Below, piece by piece: positions 16,867 through 24,466 of a DNA stretch of 64,000 nt. Numbering within the stretch: position 1 is the stretch's first letter; each line of letters opens with the position of its first letter. This stretch comes from Sphingomonas adhaesiva (GTDB lineage Bacteria > Pseudomonadota > Alphaproteobacteria > Sphingomonadales > Sphingomonadaceae): positions 1,264,501 to 1,328,500 of the forward strand of contig NZ_JAQIJT010000001.1 in the NCBI RefSeq assembly GCF_036946125.1. The letters run 5' to 3'. The notes beneath the pieces are model-generated. The model was not told the DNA's origin and did no database searches. It saw nothing but the letters and a program-made list of their open reading frames with translations. A program made the position numbers and the translations under genes.

Positions 16867-17526
16867 TCAGCTTTTCGGTGCGGGGACGATCGCCGACGTC
16901 GCCAGATCAGCGGATGCTCGAACGATGTGGAGGAAGGCCTGCCACCGCAGTTCGAAGACGGCCGGGTCGTCCATGGGCGGCGTACCCGTCCACGCCAGTG
17001 TCGCGCGCGCGCCCGACAGCAGATCGAACAGGATGGCCGCCAATGATGGTGCGGCCTCTTCATCCTTGCCCAGCTGAAGGAGCAAAACGCGGGTCCGCGC
17101 GCTCAGCAATTGCACCAATGCCTCGTGCCAGCCGAGCATATGACGCTGCAACCCGCCGTCGCGCAGCGCCTCCGCTTGCAGGAAGATGCCGATGCGATTG
17201 GCCTGCCCCTCGTCGGAATCGAACACCCGCCACGCTATTTCGCGCAACGCGGCGGCCGGGTCGCCGGGCAACCGGTCGGCCGCGCGCGCGACCAGTCGTT
17301 CGATCGTCCGGCCTATCGCGTGGATCAGCAGATCCGTTTTGCCGGGCCAGCGGCGATAAACCGCCTGCTTGCTGATCCCCGCCGCAGCGGCCATCTGCTC
17401 CATGCTGAAATCCATGCCATGGTCGGCGAATGCCTCCACCGTCGCGGCGACGATCGCATCGCTGATCTCCGCGGCGCGCTGTTGGCTCGGGCGGCCGCCC
17501 GCGCGCGATTTACGAGGATGGCTCAT
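16867..17526 (-). CDS. TetR/AcrR family transcriptional regulator
   Basis: This 219-residue repressor has an N-terminal TetR helix-turn-helix (about residues 20-65: ISDAIVAATVEAFADHGMDF, then MEQMAAAAGISKQAVYRRWP). The all-helical ligand domain ends in a TetR_C-type pattern. It lies immediately upstream of, and in the same direction as, the OMF-MFP-RND genes, so it is the probable local repressor of the pump. Inverted repeats on both sides (16830-16853 and 17602-17623) are candidate operators. Confidence 0.92.
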   Translation of the reverse strand: MSHPRKSRAGGRPSQQRAAEISDAIVAATVEAFADHGMDFSMEQMAAAAGISKQAVYRRWPGKTDLLIHAIGRTIERLVARAADRLPGDPAAALREIAWRVFDSDEGQANRIGIFLQAEALRDGGLQRHMLGWHEALVQLLSARTRVLLLQLGKDEEAAPSLAAILFDLLSGARATLAWTGTPPMDDPAVFELRWQAFLHIVRASADLATSAIVPAPKS

Positions 17527-17601
17527 CGGATTGGGCCATAGCCGATAACCGCGTTGTAGCTACCGACGATGGGCAAGCCCACGATTGCATGTGTTGCGCT
17601 T

Positions 17602-17623
17602 GTAGAAAGGTCTATCTTTCTAC
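17602..17623. promoter_or_regulatory. palindromic operator candidate upstream of tetR
   Basis: GTAGAAAG-GTCTAT-CTTTCTAC is a perfect 8-bp inverted repeat 76 bases before the tetR start. A very similar sequence, AAAAAGGTCTACCTTTCT, occurs at 46643 upstream of vsr. It is probably the autoregulatory TetR site. Confidence 0.55.
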
Positions 17624-17670
17624 CGCTGATCGACGAAGCGGGAGGGGGCGGGCTGCCCCCTGCTCCTTCC

Positions 17671-17934
17671 TCAGCAATCGGGCAGATCGTCGAGGTTATT
17701 CTTGGTCGATCCATCGCGGCGGGTGCGAAGATACTTGCCGGTCGTGCCATTGACGACCGTGACCGGAGTCTCCTGGCCATCGGTCCACGCGACGTAATAT
17801 TGATGGTCGCCGTTCTCGATATCACGGATCGCATCCGCCTTGGGGCGAGGCGACCAGCTCTGCCCGGCATTGCAGAGCTTCGTGATGTCGCCGTCCTTGT
17901 CCTTGCCGCTCTTGGTCACTTGGCGCCTGGCCAT
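17671..17934 (-). CDS. DUF3892 domain-containing protein
   Basis: This 87-residue protein has the DUF3892 pattern: a short N-terminal strand with TKSGKDKDGDITKLCN, then SPRPKADAIRDIENGDHQYY, and a C-terminal strand with V...GKYLRTRRDGSTKNNLDDLP. The family is unknown in function and is common in mobile or accessory regions, often near DUF2188 proteins as here. It lies 68 bases after the DUF2188 gene with a strong hairpin between, so it is probably transcribed separately. Confidence 0.85.
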   Translation of the reverse strand: MARRQVTKSGKDKDGDITKLCNAGQSWSPRPKADAIRDIENGDHQYYVAWTDGQETPVTVVNGTTGKYLRTRRDGSTKNNLDDLPDC

Positions 17935-17968
17935 GATCGTCTTGTCCTTTCATTCCACGTTTCAGTGG

Positions 17969-17999
17969 GACGGGCCGTGCCTTTGGGACACGGCCCGTC
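17969..17999 (-). terminator. strong hairpin after the DUF2188 gene
   Basis: GACGGGCCGTG and CACGGCCCGTC form a perfect 11-bp stem with a 9-base loop, three bases past the DUF2188 stop. No U-run follows. It separates the DUF2188 and DUF3892 genes. Confidence 0.65.
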
Positions 18000-18002
18000 T
18001 GG

Positions 18003-18227
18003 TCAGCCTCGCGGCGGGAAGGGGTCACTGCCGTAGCTGTCACGATCCCTGATCTGGCCGTTGCGGCCGTGGATCAGAAGTTCGCTGTGCTGGTTCTGCG
18101 CGATGCCTCGCGCAGCATCGATCGCGTCACGCTGGGTGTCATGGACCGACGTTGCACGACCGTTGCCGGCACCGCGAACAGCCCAACCACCTGCGTGCGG
18201 GACGACATGCTGGTTCTTTCCGGACAT
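18003..18227 (-). CDS. DUF2188 domain-containing protein
   Basis: This 74-residue protein is a clear DUF2188 member. HVVPHAGGWAVRGAGNGRAT is followed by the helix TQRDAIDAARGIAQNQHSEL and the closing strand LLIHGRNGQIRDRDSYG. The fold is a small alpha/beta sandwich; its function is not known. An AGGAGG-type site precedes the ATG (the plus strand reads cat-aattctacctcctt). It stands divergent from the sigma-like operon at 18418, with a long hairpin between. Confidence 0.88.
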   Translation of the reverse strand: MSGKNQHVVPHAGGWAVRGAGNGRATSVHDTQRDAIDAARGIAQNQHSELLIHGRNGQIRDRDSYGSDPFPPRG

Positions 18228-18308
18228 AATTCTACCTCCTTCCTCGCGCTTTAAGGGTAAGACGGCTTGCGACCCCGCTCCCGATCGTCTTCATTGACTA
18301 TCAAGGGG

Positions 18309-18392
18309 GTAGGCTGAAACGGCGGGTGCTCTCGGACATCTCGACACGATTTTTTTCGTGTCGTGTCCGAGCCGCGCTGAAAGTCAGCCTAC
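18309..18392. promoter_or_regulatory. 84-base nested inverted repeat upstream of the sigma-like operon
   Basis: The outer arms GTAGGCTGA (18309-18317) and TCAGCCTAC (18384-18392) are exact. Inside them CTCGGACA...CGACACGA pairs with TCGTGTCG-TGTCCGAG (18331-18371) around a T-rich loop, with a 3-base bulge. It ends 25 bases before the GTG start of the sigma-like gene. It could be a 5'-leader structure, an operator, or a terminator; no known riboswitch class was recognised. Confidence 0.55.
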
Positions 18393-18417
18393 TCCGTCAG
18401 GAAGCCGGCGGAGTTGA

Positions 18418-18978
18418 GTGAGCCAACCGACCTTTGATCTTGCGGAAGCGCGGCAGGCGATCGAGAGCCTGACTTCGACCGACCTCCTCAGATTGAGTAA
18501 GGCGGGACGACAATATGCGTTTGCGGCCGGGTGTGAGCCCGACGATCTGCTTAACGAAGCGGTGTGTCAGACGATCGAGGGCGTTCGGAATTGTCCACGT
18601 GGGATGGAAATGGTGCCATTCCTGATCGGTGTCATGCGCAGCCGCGCGTCCGCCAGGCAACAGAAGGTCGAACCCGAACTGGTGTCGGCTGATGCCACCG
18701 ATGTCGAAGGCCGGCTCCTGTATGAGCCGGTGGAAACGAAACCCAATGCCGAGGAACTGGCGCTTTCACGGGAAGATGCGTCGGCTCGGCGAAACGCGCT
18801 GGAAACCTTGTTTGCCGATGATGAAGAAGCAACCCTGTTCCTGTGGGCGTATCTGGACGACCTGCCGAAGGAGGAGATCATGACCATGATCGGTGTCGAT
18901 ATGACGGCGTATGCCACTATCCGACGCCGTGTCCGTCGCACAATAGATGCGGCGTTTCCCAATGGATGGTCATCGTGA
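18418..18978 (+). CDS. sigma-70-like RNA polymerase sigma factor (accessory)
   Basis: This 186-residue protein resembles small sigma factors. A region-2-like helical part (about residues 20-75, YAFAAGCEPDDLLNEAVCQT) is followed by an acidic linker. A region-4-like HTH then follows (ALETLFADDEEATLFLWAYL, DDLPKEEIMTMIGVDMTAYA, TIRRRVRRTIDAAF). It starts with GTG, with GGAG five bases upstream. Its stop overlaps the next gene (GTGA), which overlaps an ImmA/IrrE protease gene in turn (TTGA). This coupling suggests one functional unit. It could regulate the element's own genes. Region 4 is the best supported part; promoter specificity is unknown. Confidence 0.7.
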   Translation: MSQPTFDLAEARQAIESLTSTDLLRLSKAGRQYAFAAGCEPDDLLNEAVCQTIEGVRNCPRGMEMVPFLIGVMRSRASARQQKVEPELVSADATDVEGRLLYEPVETKPNAEELALSREDASARRNALETLFADDEEATLFLWAYLDDLPKEEIMTMIGVDMTAYATIRRRVRRTIDAAFPNGWSS

Positions 18979-19406
18979 GCGGCGCGGGGCGCCCTACCCC
19001 TCCATTCGATCGTCTGGCGGATGAACTGGTCGTAGACATCATGGCTATGTCGGACGCGGAATTACTGGCGGAGGTCGAGGCCGAAGGGCTGAATGCGGAG
19101 GATGAAGCCGACCGCATCCGCACTATAATCTCGACCGCAACCGCCCAATCTGGGAAATCGCGCCTCCAGGCTGCGCGAGCGGAGATCGATCGCGCATCCG
19201 GAACGGGCCGGGGGCAAGTCCACCAGCTTCCTCTCAGGGATCGGGCCGCTGTCCTCGCTCGGTTCGCCAACGACGACACCAAGCTGAAAAGTCGGCTGAC
19301 GATGGCTGCTCGCAATGGTCAAGGCATCACCGAAAAAGAGATGGACGATATTCTCGCTGATTTGCGAGAGCTTGGTGCCATCGACGAAGACGGCAACCCG
19401 ATTTGA
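18975..19406 (+). CDS. hypothetical protein between sigma-like and ImmA/IrrE genes
   Basis: This 143-residue, mostly helical acidic protein has no family that I recognise. The GTG start overlaps the previous stop, and its own stop overlaps the protease start (TTGA), so all three products should be made together. Visible features are an acidic amphipathic N-terminal helix (RLADELVVDIMAMSDAELLA), a central basic stretch, and a C-terminal helix plus tail (KEMDDILADLRELGAIDEDG). It could be the substrate or partner of the protease, for example an anti-sigma or adaptor, but this is inference from gene order only. Confidence 0.7.
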   Translation: MSGAGRPTPPFDRLADELVVDIMAMSDAELLAEVEAEGLNAEDEADRIRTIISTATAQSGKSRLQAARAEIDRASGTGRGQVHQLPLRDRAAVLARFANDDTKLKSRLTMAARNGQGITEKEMDDILADLRELGAIDEDGNPI

Positions 19407-20164
19407 AGGGGCTCGGCCAAGCCGAAAAGCTTTTGCAGTCCTTCGGCGTCACCAGTCCGGATGAGATTGATGTCGAGGCGATCGCCTGGACGATGGGTGC
19501 GAAGGTGCGCAACGGCATTCTGGAGAGCTGCGAAGCCCGGATCATCGGTTTCCGCGATCAAGCGATCATCACCGTGAAAGGCGATGGCGATCCGCGTCGC
19601 CGTCGCTTCTCGATCGCGCATGAGTTGGGCCACTGGCAGCATCATCGCGGCCGGTCGTCGGTCTGCAGGGCGAGTGAGATCGGAAGTTTCAGCCAGACCG
19701 GTGGCGGCATTGAGCGGCAAGCCGATCATTATGCCGCCGACCTGTTGATGCCGGCCTATCTGTTTCGACCGCTTGCCGCCGCTCACCGGCGCCCGTCGTT
19801 CGAGGCAATCGACGCTCTGGCTGCTGCCTTCTCCACCAGCCGGTTGGCGACGGCGTTACGGTTCATCGACCATAGCCCTTGGCCCTGTATGATCGTTTGC
19901 CACGGTCAGAATGGACGCCGATGGTTTCGACGCAATGGCGGCATTCCGGATCACTGGTTTCCCCGTGATGATCTCGATCCCGAGTCAGACGCGATGGACG
20001 TGCTGTACGGAAAGACTGATCGGTCACGGCCGACGATCATCGGGGCGGACGCATGGTTCGATCGCCGGGGCGCCGATCGGTTTGAGCTGACCGAGGAGTG
20101 TGTGAAAGGTTTCGGGGATGATGTGCTCGCCCTTCTGACGCTGAAAGATCAGATGCTCGATTAG
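19403..20164 (+). CDS. ImmA/IrrE family metallo-endopeptidase
   Basis: This 253-residue COG2856 protein carries the zinc motif HELGH in FSIAHELGHWQHHRG (about residues 72-76). The downstream Glu ligand is probably in ERQADHYAADLLMP, the usual ImmA arrangement. It starts with TTG overlapping the previous stop. ImmA/IrrE proteases cleave phage or ICE repressors (ImmA) or the DdrO regulator (IrrE); their targets are usually encoded next door. Here the neighbours are an unknown protein and a sigma-like factor and not an XRE repressor. The roughly 110-residue C-terminal region is not recognised. Confidence 0.85.
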   Translation: MKGLGQAEKLLQSFGVTSPDEIDVEAIAWTMGAKVRNGILESCEARIIGFRDQAIITVKGDGDPRRRRFSIAHELGHWQHHRGRSSVCRASEIGSFSQTGGGIERQADHYAADLLMPAYLFRPLAAAHRRPSFEAIDALAAAFSTSRLATALRFIDHSPWPCMIVCHGQNGRRWFRRNGGIPDHWFPRDDLDPESDAMDVLYGKTDRSRPTIIGADAWFDRRGADRFELTEECVKGFGDDVLALLTLKDQMLD

Positions 20165-20219
20165 GACCGCGCAGTATGGGGCTTTGGACTGGGCAAGTTA
20201 CGCGCCGGCAATTTTCAAC

Positions 20220-20774
20220 CTACGCATCCGCTTGCGTAAGAGTCCGAACCGTGGCGATCGGTAGGAACAATCGCAAGCTGTTGGAGGGCAGCGGCTCAAA
20301 GCCATAGCCGGTATAGAGCGCGAGGCGCTTCGCCACCTTCTCCGGGTCGCCGCAGTCGAGTACGTCCAGCATGACGACGGCGATGCCTAGCGCATCGGCC
20401 GCCACGGCCAGGCGCTTGAGGCAATCAACCAACAGATCGCCGCCATAGCCCTGCCTCTGAAAGCGACTGTCGACGCCGATCATCGAAATGTAGGCGGCCG
20501 GGATACTGCCATGCGCAGGCCGGTTGCGGGCGAACCGATCGGGCAGCTCGGTATAGTCGATCGCATGGGCATTGGTGGCGTAGAAGCCGATCAGCTCGCC
20601 TTCGGCGCCGATCATCACGAAGGTGCGGACGTTATCCGCCTTGGCGAGCTTGTTCGCGGTTCGGCGGAAGAAATTGTCGACCTGCGTGATGCCACAGGAA
20701 AAGGCCGCTCGATCCTGCCTGGCAGGATCGAGCGGTTCGATGGTGAAGGGTTTTGCGTCCTCTGTCGCCGTCAC
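20220..20774 (-). CDS. GNAT family N-acetyltransferase toxin (TacT-like)
   Basis: This 184-residue protein has the TacT/AtaT-type GNAT fold. It begins with FSCGITQVDNFFRRTANKLA, the 'F.CG...LD.fl...A' start of toxin acetyltransferases. The acetyl-CoA loop is the R/Q-X-X-G-X-G motif in SRFQRQGYGGDLL (about residue 110), and YTGYGFEPLPS closes the domain. The GTG start overlaps the antitoxin stop (GTGA). Related toxins acetylate charged tRNA and block translation. The gene pair is complete. Confidence 0.88.
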   Translation of the reverse strand: MTATEDAKPFTIEPLDPARQDRAAFSCGITQVDNFFRRTANKLAKADNVRTFVMIGAEGELIGFYATNAHAIDYTELPDRFARNRPAHGSIPAAYISMIGVDSRFQRQGYGGDLLVDCLKRLAVAADALGIAVVMLDVLDCGDPEKVAKRLALYTGYGFEPLPSNSLRLFLPIATVRTLTQADA

Positions 20775-21079
20775 CTGCTGACGATCGTCTCGCGATGCCG
20801 TGCGAATGCCGCCCGCAGTCGATCGGTGGGTGCCGGCGGCGTGTCGAGTGCCGCAAAAAAGCGCGCATGATCGACCGGCTGCAGGGTGGTGCGTTCGTGC
20901 GCCGCGATCGTCTCCATTGCGGAACGATAGGCCGCGTTCATCGTGAAGACGGAATCGTCCACGCCGGAAAGAGCGGCAGCCTGCTGGATCGCCTGCTTGA
21001 TGCGCGGCTTGGTGCGGAAGTTCATCCGCTCGCTGCTGCGCTCCTCGACGGCGCCGACCTGATCCTGAAAGCCAAGCAT
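20771..21079 (-). CDS. DUF1778 domain antitoxin (TacA-like)
   Basis: This 102-residue antitoxin has an N-terminal ribbon-helix-helix (ERMNFRTKPRIKQAIQQAAA, then LSGVDDSVFTMNAAY) and a C-terminal toxin-binding tail (FFAALDTPPAPTDRLRAAFA), both typical of DUF1778/TacA proteins. The start at 21079 has GAGG six bases upstream. It is translated with the acetyltransferase toxin and probably represses its own promoter through the palindrome at 21107-21129. Confidence 0.88.
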   Translation of the reverse strand: MLGFQDQVGAVEERSSERMNFRTKPRIKQAIQQAAALSGVDDSVFTMNAAYRSAMETIAAHERTTLQPVDHARFFAALDTPPAPTDRLRAAFARHRETIVSR

Positions 21080-21106
21080 GGCACACCTCATTCAATCTGC
21101 AGTCTT

Positions 21107-21129
21107 ATGTACGTCTTAGCGGCGTACAT
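21107..21129. promoter_or_regulatory. operator candidate of the toxin-antitoxin operon
   Basis: ATGTACG and CGTACAT form a perfect 7-bp inverted repeat with a 9-base spacer, 28 bases upstream of the antitoxin start. A ribbon-helix-helix antitoxin usually binds such a site to autoregulate the operon. Confidence 0.55.
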
Positions 21130-21175
21130 TTCAACAAAAGGTTGAAAGTCGCTCAATTTGAGTGATCGACCTGCA

Positions 21176-22710
21176 GTGTCACAACCGTTCGAGCCTGTTG
21201 AAAAATGCCGGACATGCCGGCTTGCACCTTCGTTTTACCCTTATTGAAAGGAGCGTCGCCATGATGGGACAGGCCTGTCGCGGTGGGCGGGGAGGGGCGA
21301 CCCACCGCACCATAGAAGCCATGTTGCCCACAGACCACCTGCTGCGTCGCATCGATCGATGTCTCGACACAAGCGATCTGAGGCAAGCACTGGCCGGTCA
21401 TTACAGCACACGGGGGCGACCATCGATCAATCCCGAACTCCTCATTCGCATGACCTTGATCGGCCGCATCTACGCGATCACCTCCGAGCGGCGCCTGTGC
21501 GAGGAGCTGCGCTACAATTTGGCTTACCGCTGGTTCTGCTGTCTCGCGCCGGAAGACAAGGTTCCGCACCACTCGACGTTCAGCAAGAACCGGCATGGTC
21601 GCTTCCGCGATGCCGACGTGTTTCGGGTCCTGTTCGAGACGACGGTTAGACGCTGTATCAGCGAAGGGCTGGTTGGCGGAAAAGACGCCGCGATAGACGC
21701 GTCGTTCATAGCAGCTGATGCGAGCTGGCAGCGCAAGACCGTTCCTGGCTACCTGCCGTATGTCGCTAACGCGTCGCGCGCGGTTAAGGAATGGGTGCGA
21801 GATACAGGAGATGACGTCTGGGAAATGGCTCGCTCGAAAAGCTGCCAAGGCGTCTCTCGAACGGACCCTGCCGCGGCTTGGTCGGCTCGAACGGTGCGTG
21901 GCCGGTTCGGCTACGCACTCAACGCGCTGGTCGATACCCCGAGCGGCGTCGCACTCGATGTCGAGGCAACACCAGCCCGCTTCGCGGAGGAAGTCGATGC
22001 GGGCCGCGTCATGCTCGAGCGGTCGGCCAGTTGCTTCAACTATCATCCCAAACGGGTCGCTGCCGACAAGGCCTATGGAAGCGCCGGCTTCCTCGGCTTC
22101 GTTCGGGATTATGGCGCGATCCCGCACATCCCCGTGATTGTTAGGACGCACCAGACCAAGGGCAAGCTGCCGCGAACGGCCTTCAGCTACCATCGAGATA
22201 CCGACAGCTTTACCTGCCCGACCGGCAAGACGCTCCGCCACCACGCCTTTCATCCGCCTTCCGGCGTACATCGCTATGCTGCCGATACCCGGGACTGCGA
22301 AGCGTGCATGCTTAGCAAGAAATGCACGTCGGCGCGGCGTCGCACCCTCGTCCGTTTGGACGACGAGGACGTTCGGGATCTTGCCAGAGCCGAGACCGAA
22401 ACCGGGCTCTACAAGCGGTCCATGCGGTTGCGCCGTGGGGTCGAACGGTTCTTCGCCGACGCCAAGGGCAAGCATGGCATGAGGCGGCTTCACCTGCGCG
22501 GCATCCGCGGAGCGGAAGAAGAGTTCCTCATCGGCGCGGCGGTGAGGAACCTGATGATCTTGGTGCGACCACAGCGGCTGACGGGCAAGCCGCGCCGGGG
22601 GGTGTGCGTCCCCGCGGCAGTGACCCCGGCTGCGATCTCGGCCCGGTCGATCGAACATGACGTGATCGTCCCGCCAGCACGACGATATGCCTGATCGTTG
22701 AGGCGCGATG
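21176..22710 (+). mobile_element. IS1182-type element (right end not found)
   Basis: The left terminus GTGTCACAACCG...TGTTGAAAAA.GCCGGAC is followed by a transposase gene. The matching right terminus is not present after the stop codon; a sequence that looks like it stands 21 kb away at 44110-44172. The right boundary given is only the approximate limit before the recombinase gene. Confidence 0.65.
21261..22694 (+). CDS. IS1182 family transposase
   Basis: This 477-residue transposase starts MMGQACRGGRGGATHRTIEA, with AAAGGAG seven bases upstream. It has an N-terminal DUF772 domain (about residues 20-95, including RPSINPELLIRMTLIGRIYA and ELRYNLAYRWFC). A DDE domain follows, with Asp in AAIDASFIAADASW, Asp in VAADKAYGS and Glu in RRGVERFFADAKGKHGMRR, and a Cys-rich segment (CEACMLSKKC) lies between. 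The reading frame is complete, so the enzyme could be active although the right end of the element seems displaced. Confidence 0.9.
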   Translation: MMGQACRGGRGGATHRTIEAMLPTDHLLRRIDRCLDTSDLRQALAGHYSTRGRPSINPELLIRMTLIGRIYAITSERRLCEELRYNLAYRWFCCLAPEDKVPHHSTFSKNRHGRFRDADVFRVLFETTVRRCISEGLVGGKDAAIDASFIAADASWQRKTVPGYLPYVANASRAVKEWVRDTGDDVWEMARSKSCQGVSRTDPAAAWSARTVRGRFGYALNALVDTPSGVALDVEATPARFAEEVDAGRVMLERSASCFNYHPKRVAADKAYGSAGFLGFVRDYGAIPHIPVIVRTHQTKGKLPRTAFSYHRDTDSFTCPTGKTLRHHAFHPPSGVHRYAADTRDCEACMLSKKCTSARRRTLVRLDDEDVRDLARAETETGLYKRSMRLRRGVERFFADAKGKHGMRRLHLRGIRGAEEEFLIGAAVRNLMILVRPQRLTGKPRRGVCVPAAVTPAAISARSIEHDVIVPPARRYA

Positions 22711-22717
22711 TAATTCA

Positions 22718-23362
22718 TCACGCGGCGCGCAGCCGTTCTTTGCGGTACGGCACGCCGTCGAGCAGTGCCTGGCCAGGTGCCTTGGGCGTGCCGTCGCCAT
22801 TCACATACATGTAGAGTGTCGTGGTGGTCATCCCGAGACGGCGCGCAACATCGGCTGCGATTGCATTGCGGTCGGACATAGCGGCCATTGCCATCGCCAG
22901 CGTCGCCTTGTCCATCTTGCGAGGCCGTCCACCCATCCGCCCCCGCGCGCGTGCCGCCGCAAGGCCGGCCTGTGTGCGCTCGGCGATCAACTCGCGCTCG
23001 AACTCGGCAAAGGCGGCGAAGATGCCAAAGGCCAACCGGCCGTTGGCGGTGGTGGTGTCGATCTGCGCACCAGACCCAGCCAGCACCTTCAAACCGATAC
23101 CGCGCTCGCGCAGCGCTTCGGCGGTAATGACCAGATGCCGCAGGTCACGCCCAAGGCGATCGAGTTTCCAAAGGATCAGTGTGTTGCCCGGCTGCAACGC
23201 CTTGAGGCACGCGGTTAGGCCAGGGCGGGCATCATGGCGACCCGAAGCGAGATCTTCATAGATACGAGAAGGGTCGACGCCTGCGGCGAGCAGCGCGTCA
23301 CGCTGCGGGTTCAGAGTCTGCGATCCGTCAGCCTTAGGCACCCTTACGTATCCGATGAGCAT
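22718..23362 (-). CDS. serine recombinase (resolvase) with catalytic Ser replaced by Pro
   Basis: This 214-residue protein is a Tn3-type resolvase/invertase. The N-terminal catalytic domain has LILWKLDRLGRDLRHL, AFAEFERELIAERTQAGLAA and a C-terminal HTH (MSDRNAIAADVARRLGMTTT). The start at 23362 follows GGAG at five bases. The segment that should read YVRVSKADG reads YVRVPKADG: the codon is CCT where the nucleophilic serine (TCN) is invariant in the family. The protein should therefore bind DNA but not cut it. Otherwise the sequence is intact, so the change is probably recent. Confidence 0.88.
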   Translation of the reverse strand: MLIGYVRVPKADGSQTLNPQRDALLAAGVDPSRIYEDLASGRHDARPGLTACLKALQPGNTLILWKLDRLGRDLRHLVITAEALRERGIGLKVLAGSGAQIDTTTANGRLAFGIFAAFAEFERELIAERTQAGLAAARARGRMGGRPRKMDKATLAMAMAAMSDRNAIAADVARRLGMTTTTLYMYVNGDGTPKAPGQALLDGVPYRKERLRAA

Positions 23363-23465
23363 CATCACTCCGTCAGAAAAGACACGCGCTACCCTGCAAT
23401 GTGCCGGTGGTTTCCGCAACGGGTTTTCCGATGACCAGGGTGTGTCGAGTGGGCAAATTCCTCAA

Positions 23466-23495
23466 CCGCCAGAAAACCGGCCGTTTTTCTGGCGG
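23466..23495. repeat. inverted repeat upstream of the recombinase
   Basis: CCGCCAGAAAA and TTTTCTGGCGG are exact 11-bp arms around CCGGCCGT, about 100 bases upstream of the recombinase start. It may be part of a res site or a terminator. Confidence 0.5.
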
Positions 23496-23603
23496 TCGCT
23501 TACAGACAGGGTTAGGCCGTTGTGGCAAATGTTATAGAACAAGCATCAAGCAAGACGGTAAGCGTATGGCCACCTCGCCCTGCCTCCGCATAGATGTTGC
23601 TTT

Positions 23604-24323
23604 TCAGCACTGTTGCTCACGCCCAGTTATTTTTGCTTCGGCTACGAGGGCTTCAAATCCTCGGCTGAAGACGGCTACCATCATGTCGAGGATCGAACGC
23701 ACGTCGGATGAACGGCAAAGCCCACCCGACAGATTGTCGATGCGTCCTGTCTGCGCAAGCGACTGGGTCAGCGCCCCCGACAGGAGGTGCATGAACCAGA
23801 ACAGGTCTTGATCCGCCGTGTCTGGAGCTACGCGTCGCAGCATGCCGATGAAGCGCAGGACGACCGGATCGAAATGCTCGTCCATCAGGTCGGCGCCGCC
23901 AAAGCGCGAAGCGTTGGTCGCACCGGCGATCGCCGCGAAGTTCGCCCATCCCTCACCATTGTCGAACGAAGTCTCGAAGATCGGGCGTAAGAACACGTCG
24001 AGCACATCAGTGATGCGATACACGCCGCCGTTACTCGCCTCATAGGCATCCATGACCGCTTCTCGAATGGGGTTTAGCTCTGCCGTCCGACGGGTAAAGA
24101 CGGCGCGGAACACACCATCCTTGTCGCCAAAATAATAATGGATCAGCGCGCTGTCGACCTGCGCGGCCGCGGCGATCGCCTTGAGCGTCACCCCGTCGCG
24201 TCCGTGATGCGCGAACAGGCGCTCCGCGGCGTCGAGGATCGTGCCGGTCGCGGCCTCCCGACGCTCCGCCTGCGGCCGTGCTTTGCGTGGTGCGCGAATG
24301 GGTGTCCTCCTGTCGCAGCACAT
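23604..24323 (-). CDS. TetR/AcrR family transcriptional regulator
   Basis: This 239-residue regulator has the HTH at about residues 25-70 (ILDAAERLFAHHGRDGVTLK, then AAAAQVDSALIHYYFGDKDG) and a helical ligand domain. It is divergent from the acyl-CoA ligase gene with a palindrome between them, so it probably controls that catabolic operon in response to an acyl-CoA or acid. The start at 24323 is the only ATG; AGGAGG lies inside the first codons, so a slightly later start is possible. Confidence 0.88.
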   Translation of the reverse strand: MCCDRRTPIRAPRKARPQAERREAATGTILDAAERLFAHHGRDGVTLKAIAAAAQVDSALIHYYFGDKDGVFRAVFTRRTAELNPIREAVMDAYEASNGGVYRITDVLDVFLRPIFETSFDNGEGWANFAAIAGATNASRFGGADLMDEHFDPVVLRFIGMLRRVAPDTADQDLFWFMHLLSGALTQSLAQTGRIDNLSGGLCRSSDVRSILDMMVAVFSRGFEALVAEAKITGREQQC

Positions 24324-24359
24324 GTTTGCCGCAGCTCGTCCCAAGGCAAGCCTATATTC

Positions 24360-24379
24360 TTTACTCACCGATGAATAAA
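24360..24379. promoter_or_regulatory. TetR operator candidate
   Basis: TTTACTCA-CCGA-TGAATAAA has 8-bp arms with one mismatch, between the divergent tetR and acyl-CoA ligase genes. It covers the ATG at 24371, which argues that translation of the ligase starts further downstream. Confidence 0.55.
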
Positions 24380-24466
24380 GTAATTGACGCTGCCGTCGGC
24401 CTCCGTCATCACGGCGCTCGTCAGGGCACCGCGAGCACAGACACGCGGGCAGGGAAGGGAAAAGCG

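Noticed and set aside
21153..22721. 522-codon minus-strand ORF opposite the IS1182 transposase
   Set aside because: It has no family motifs; the plus strand shows complete DUF772 and DDE domains and a strong ribosome site.
24278..24370. N-terminal extension of the acyl-CoA ligase
   Set aside because: The extension overlaps the tetR coding region and the operator; its residues are not typical of ligases.
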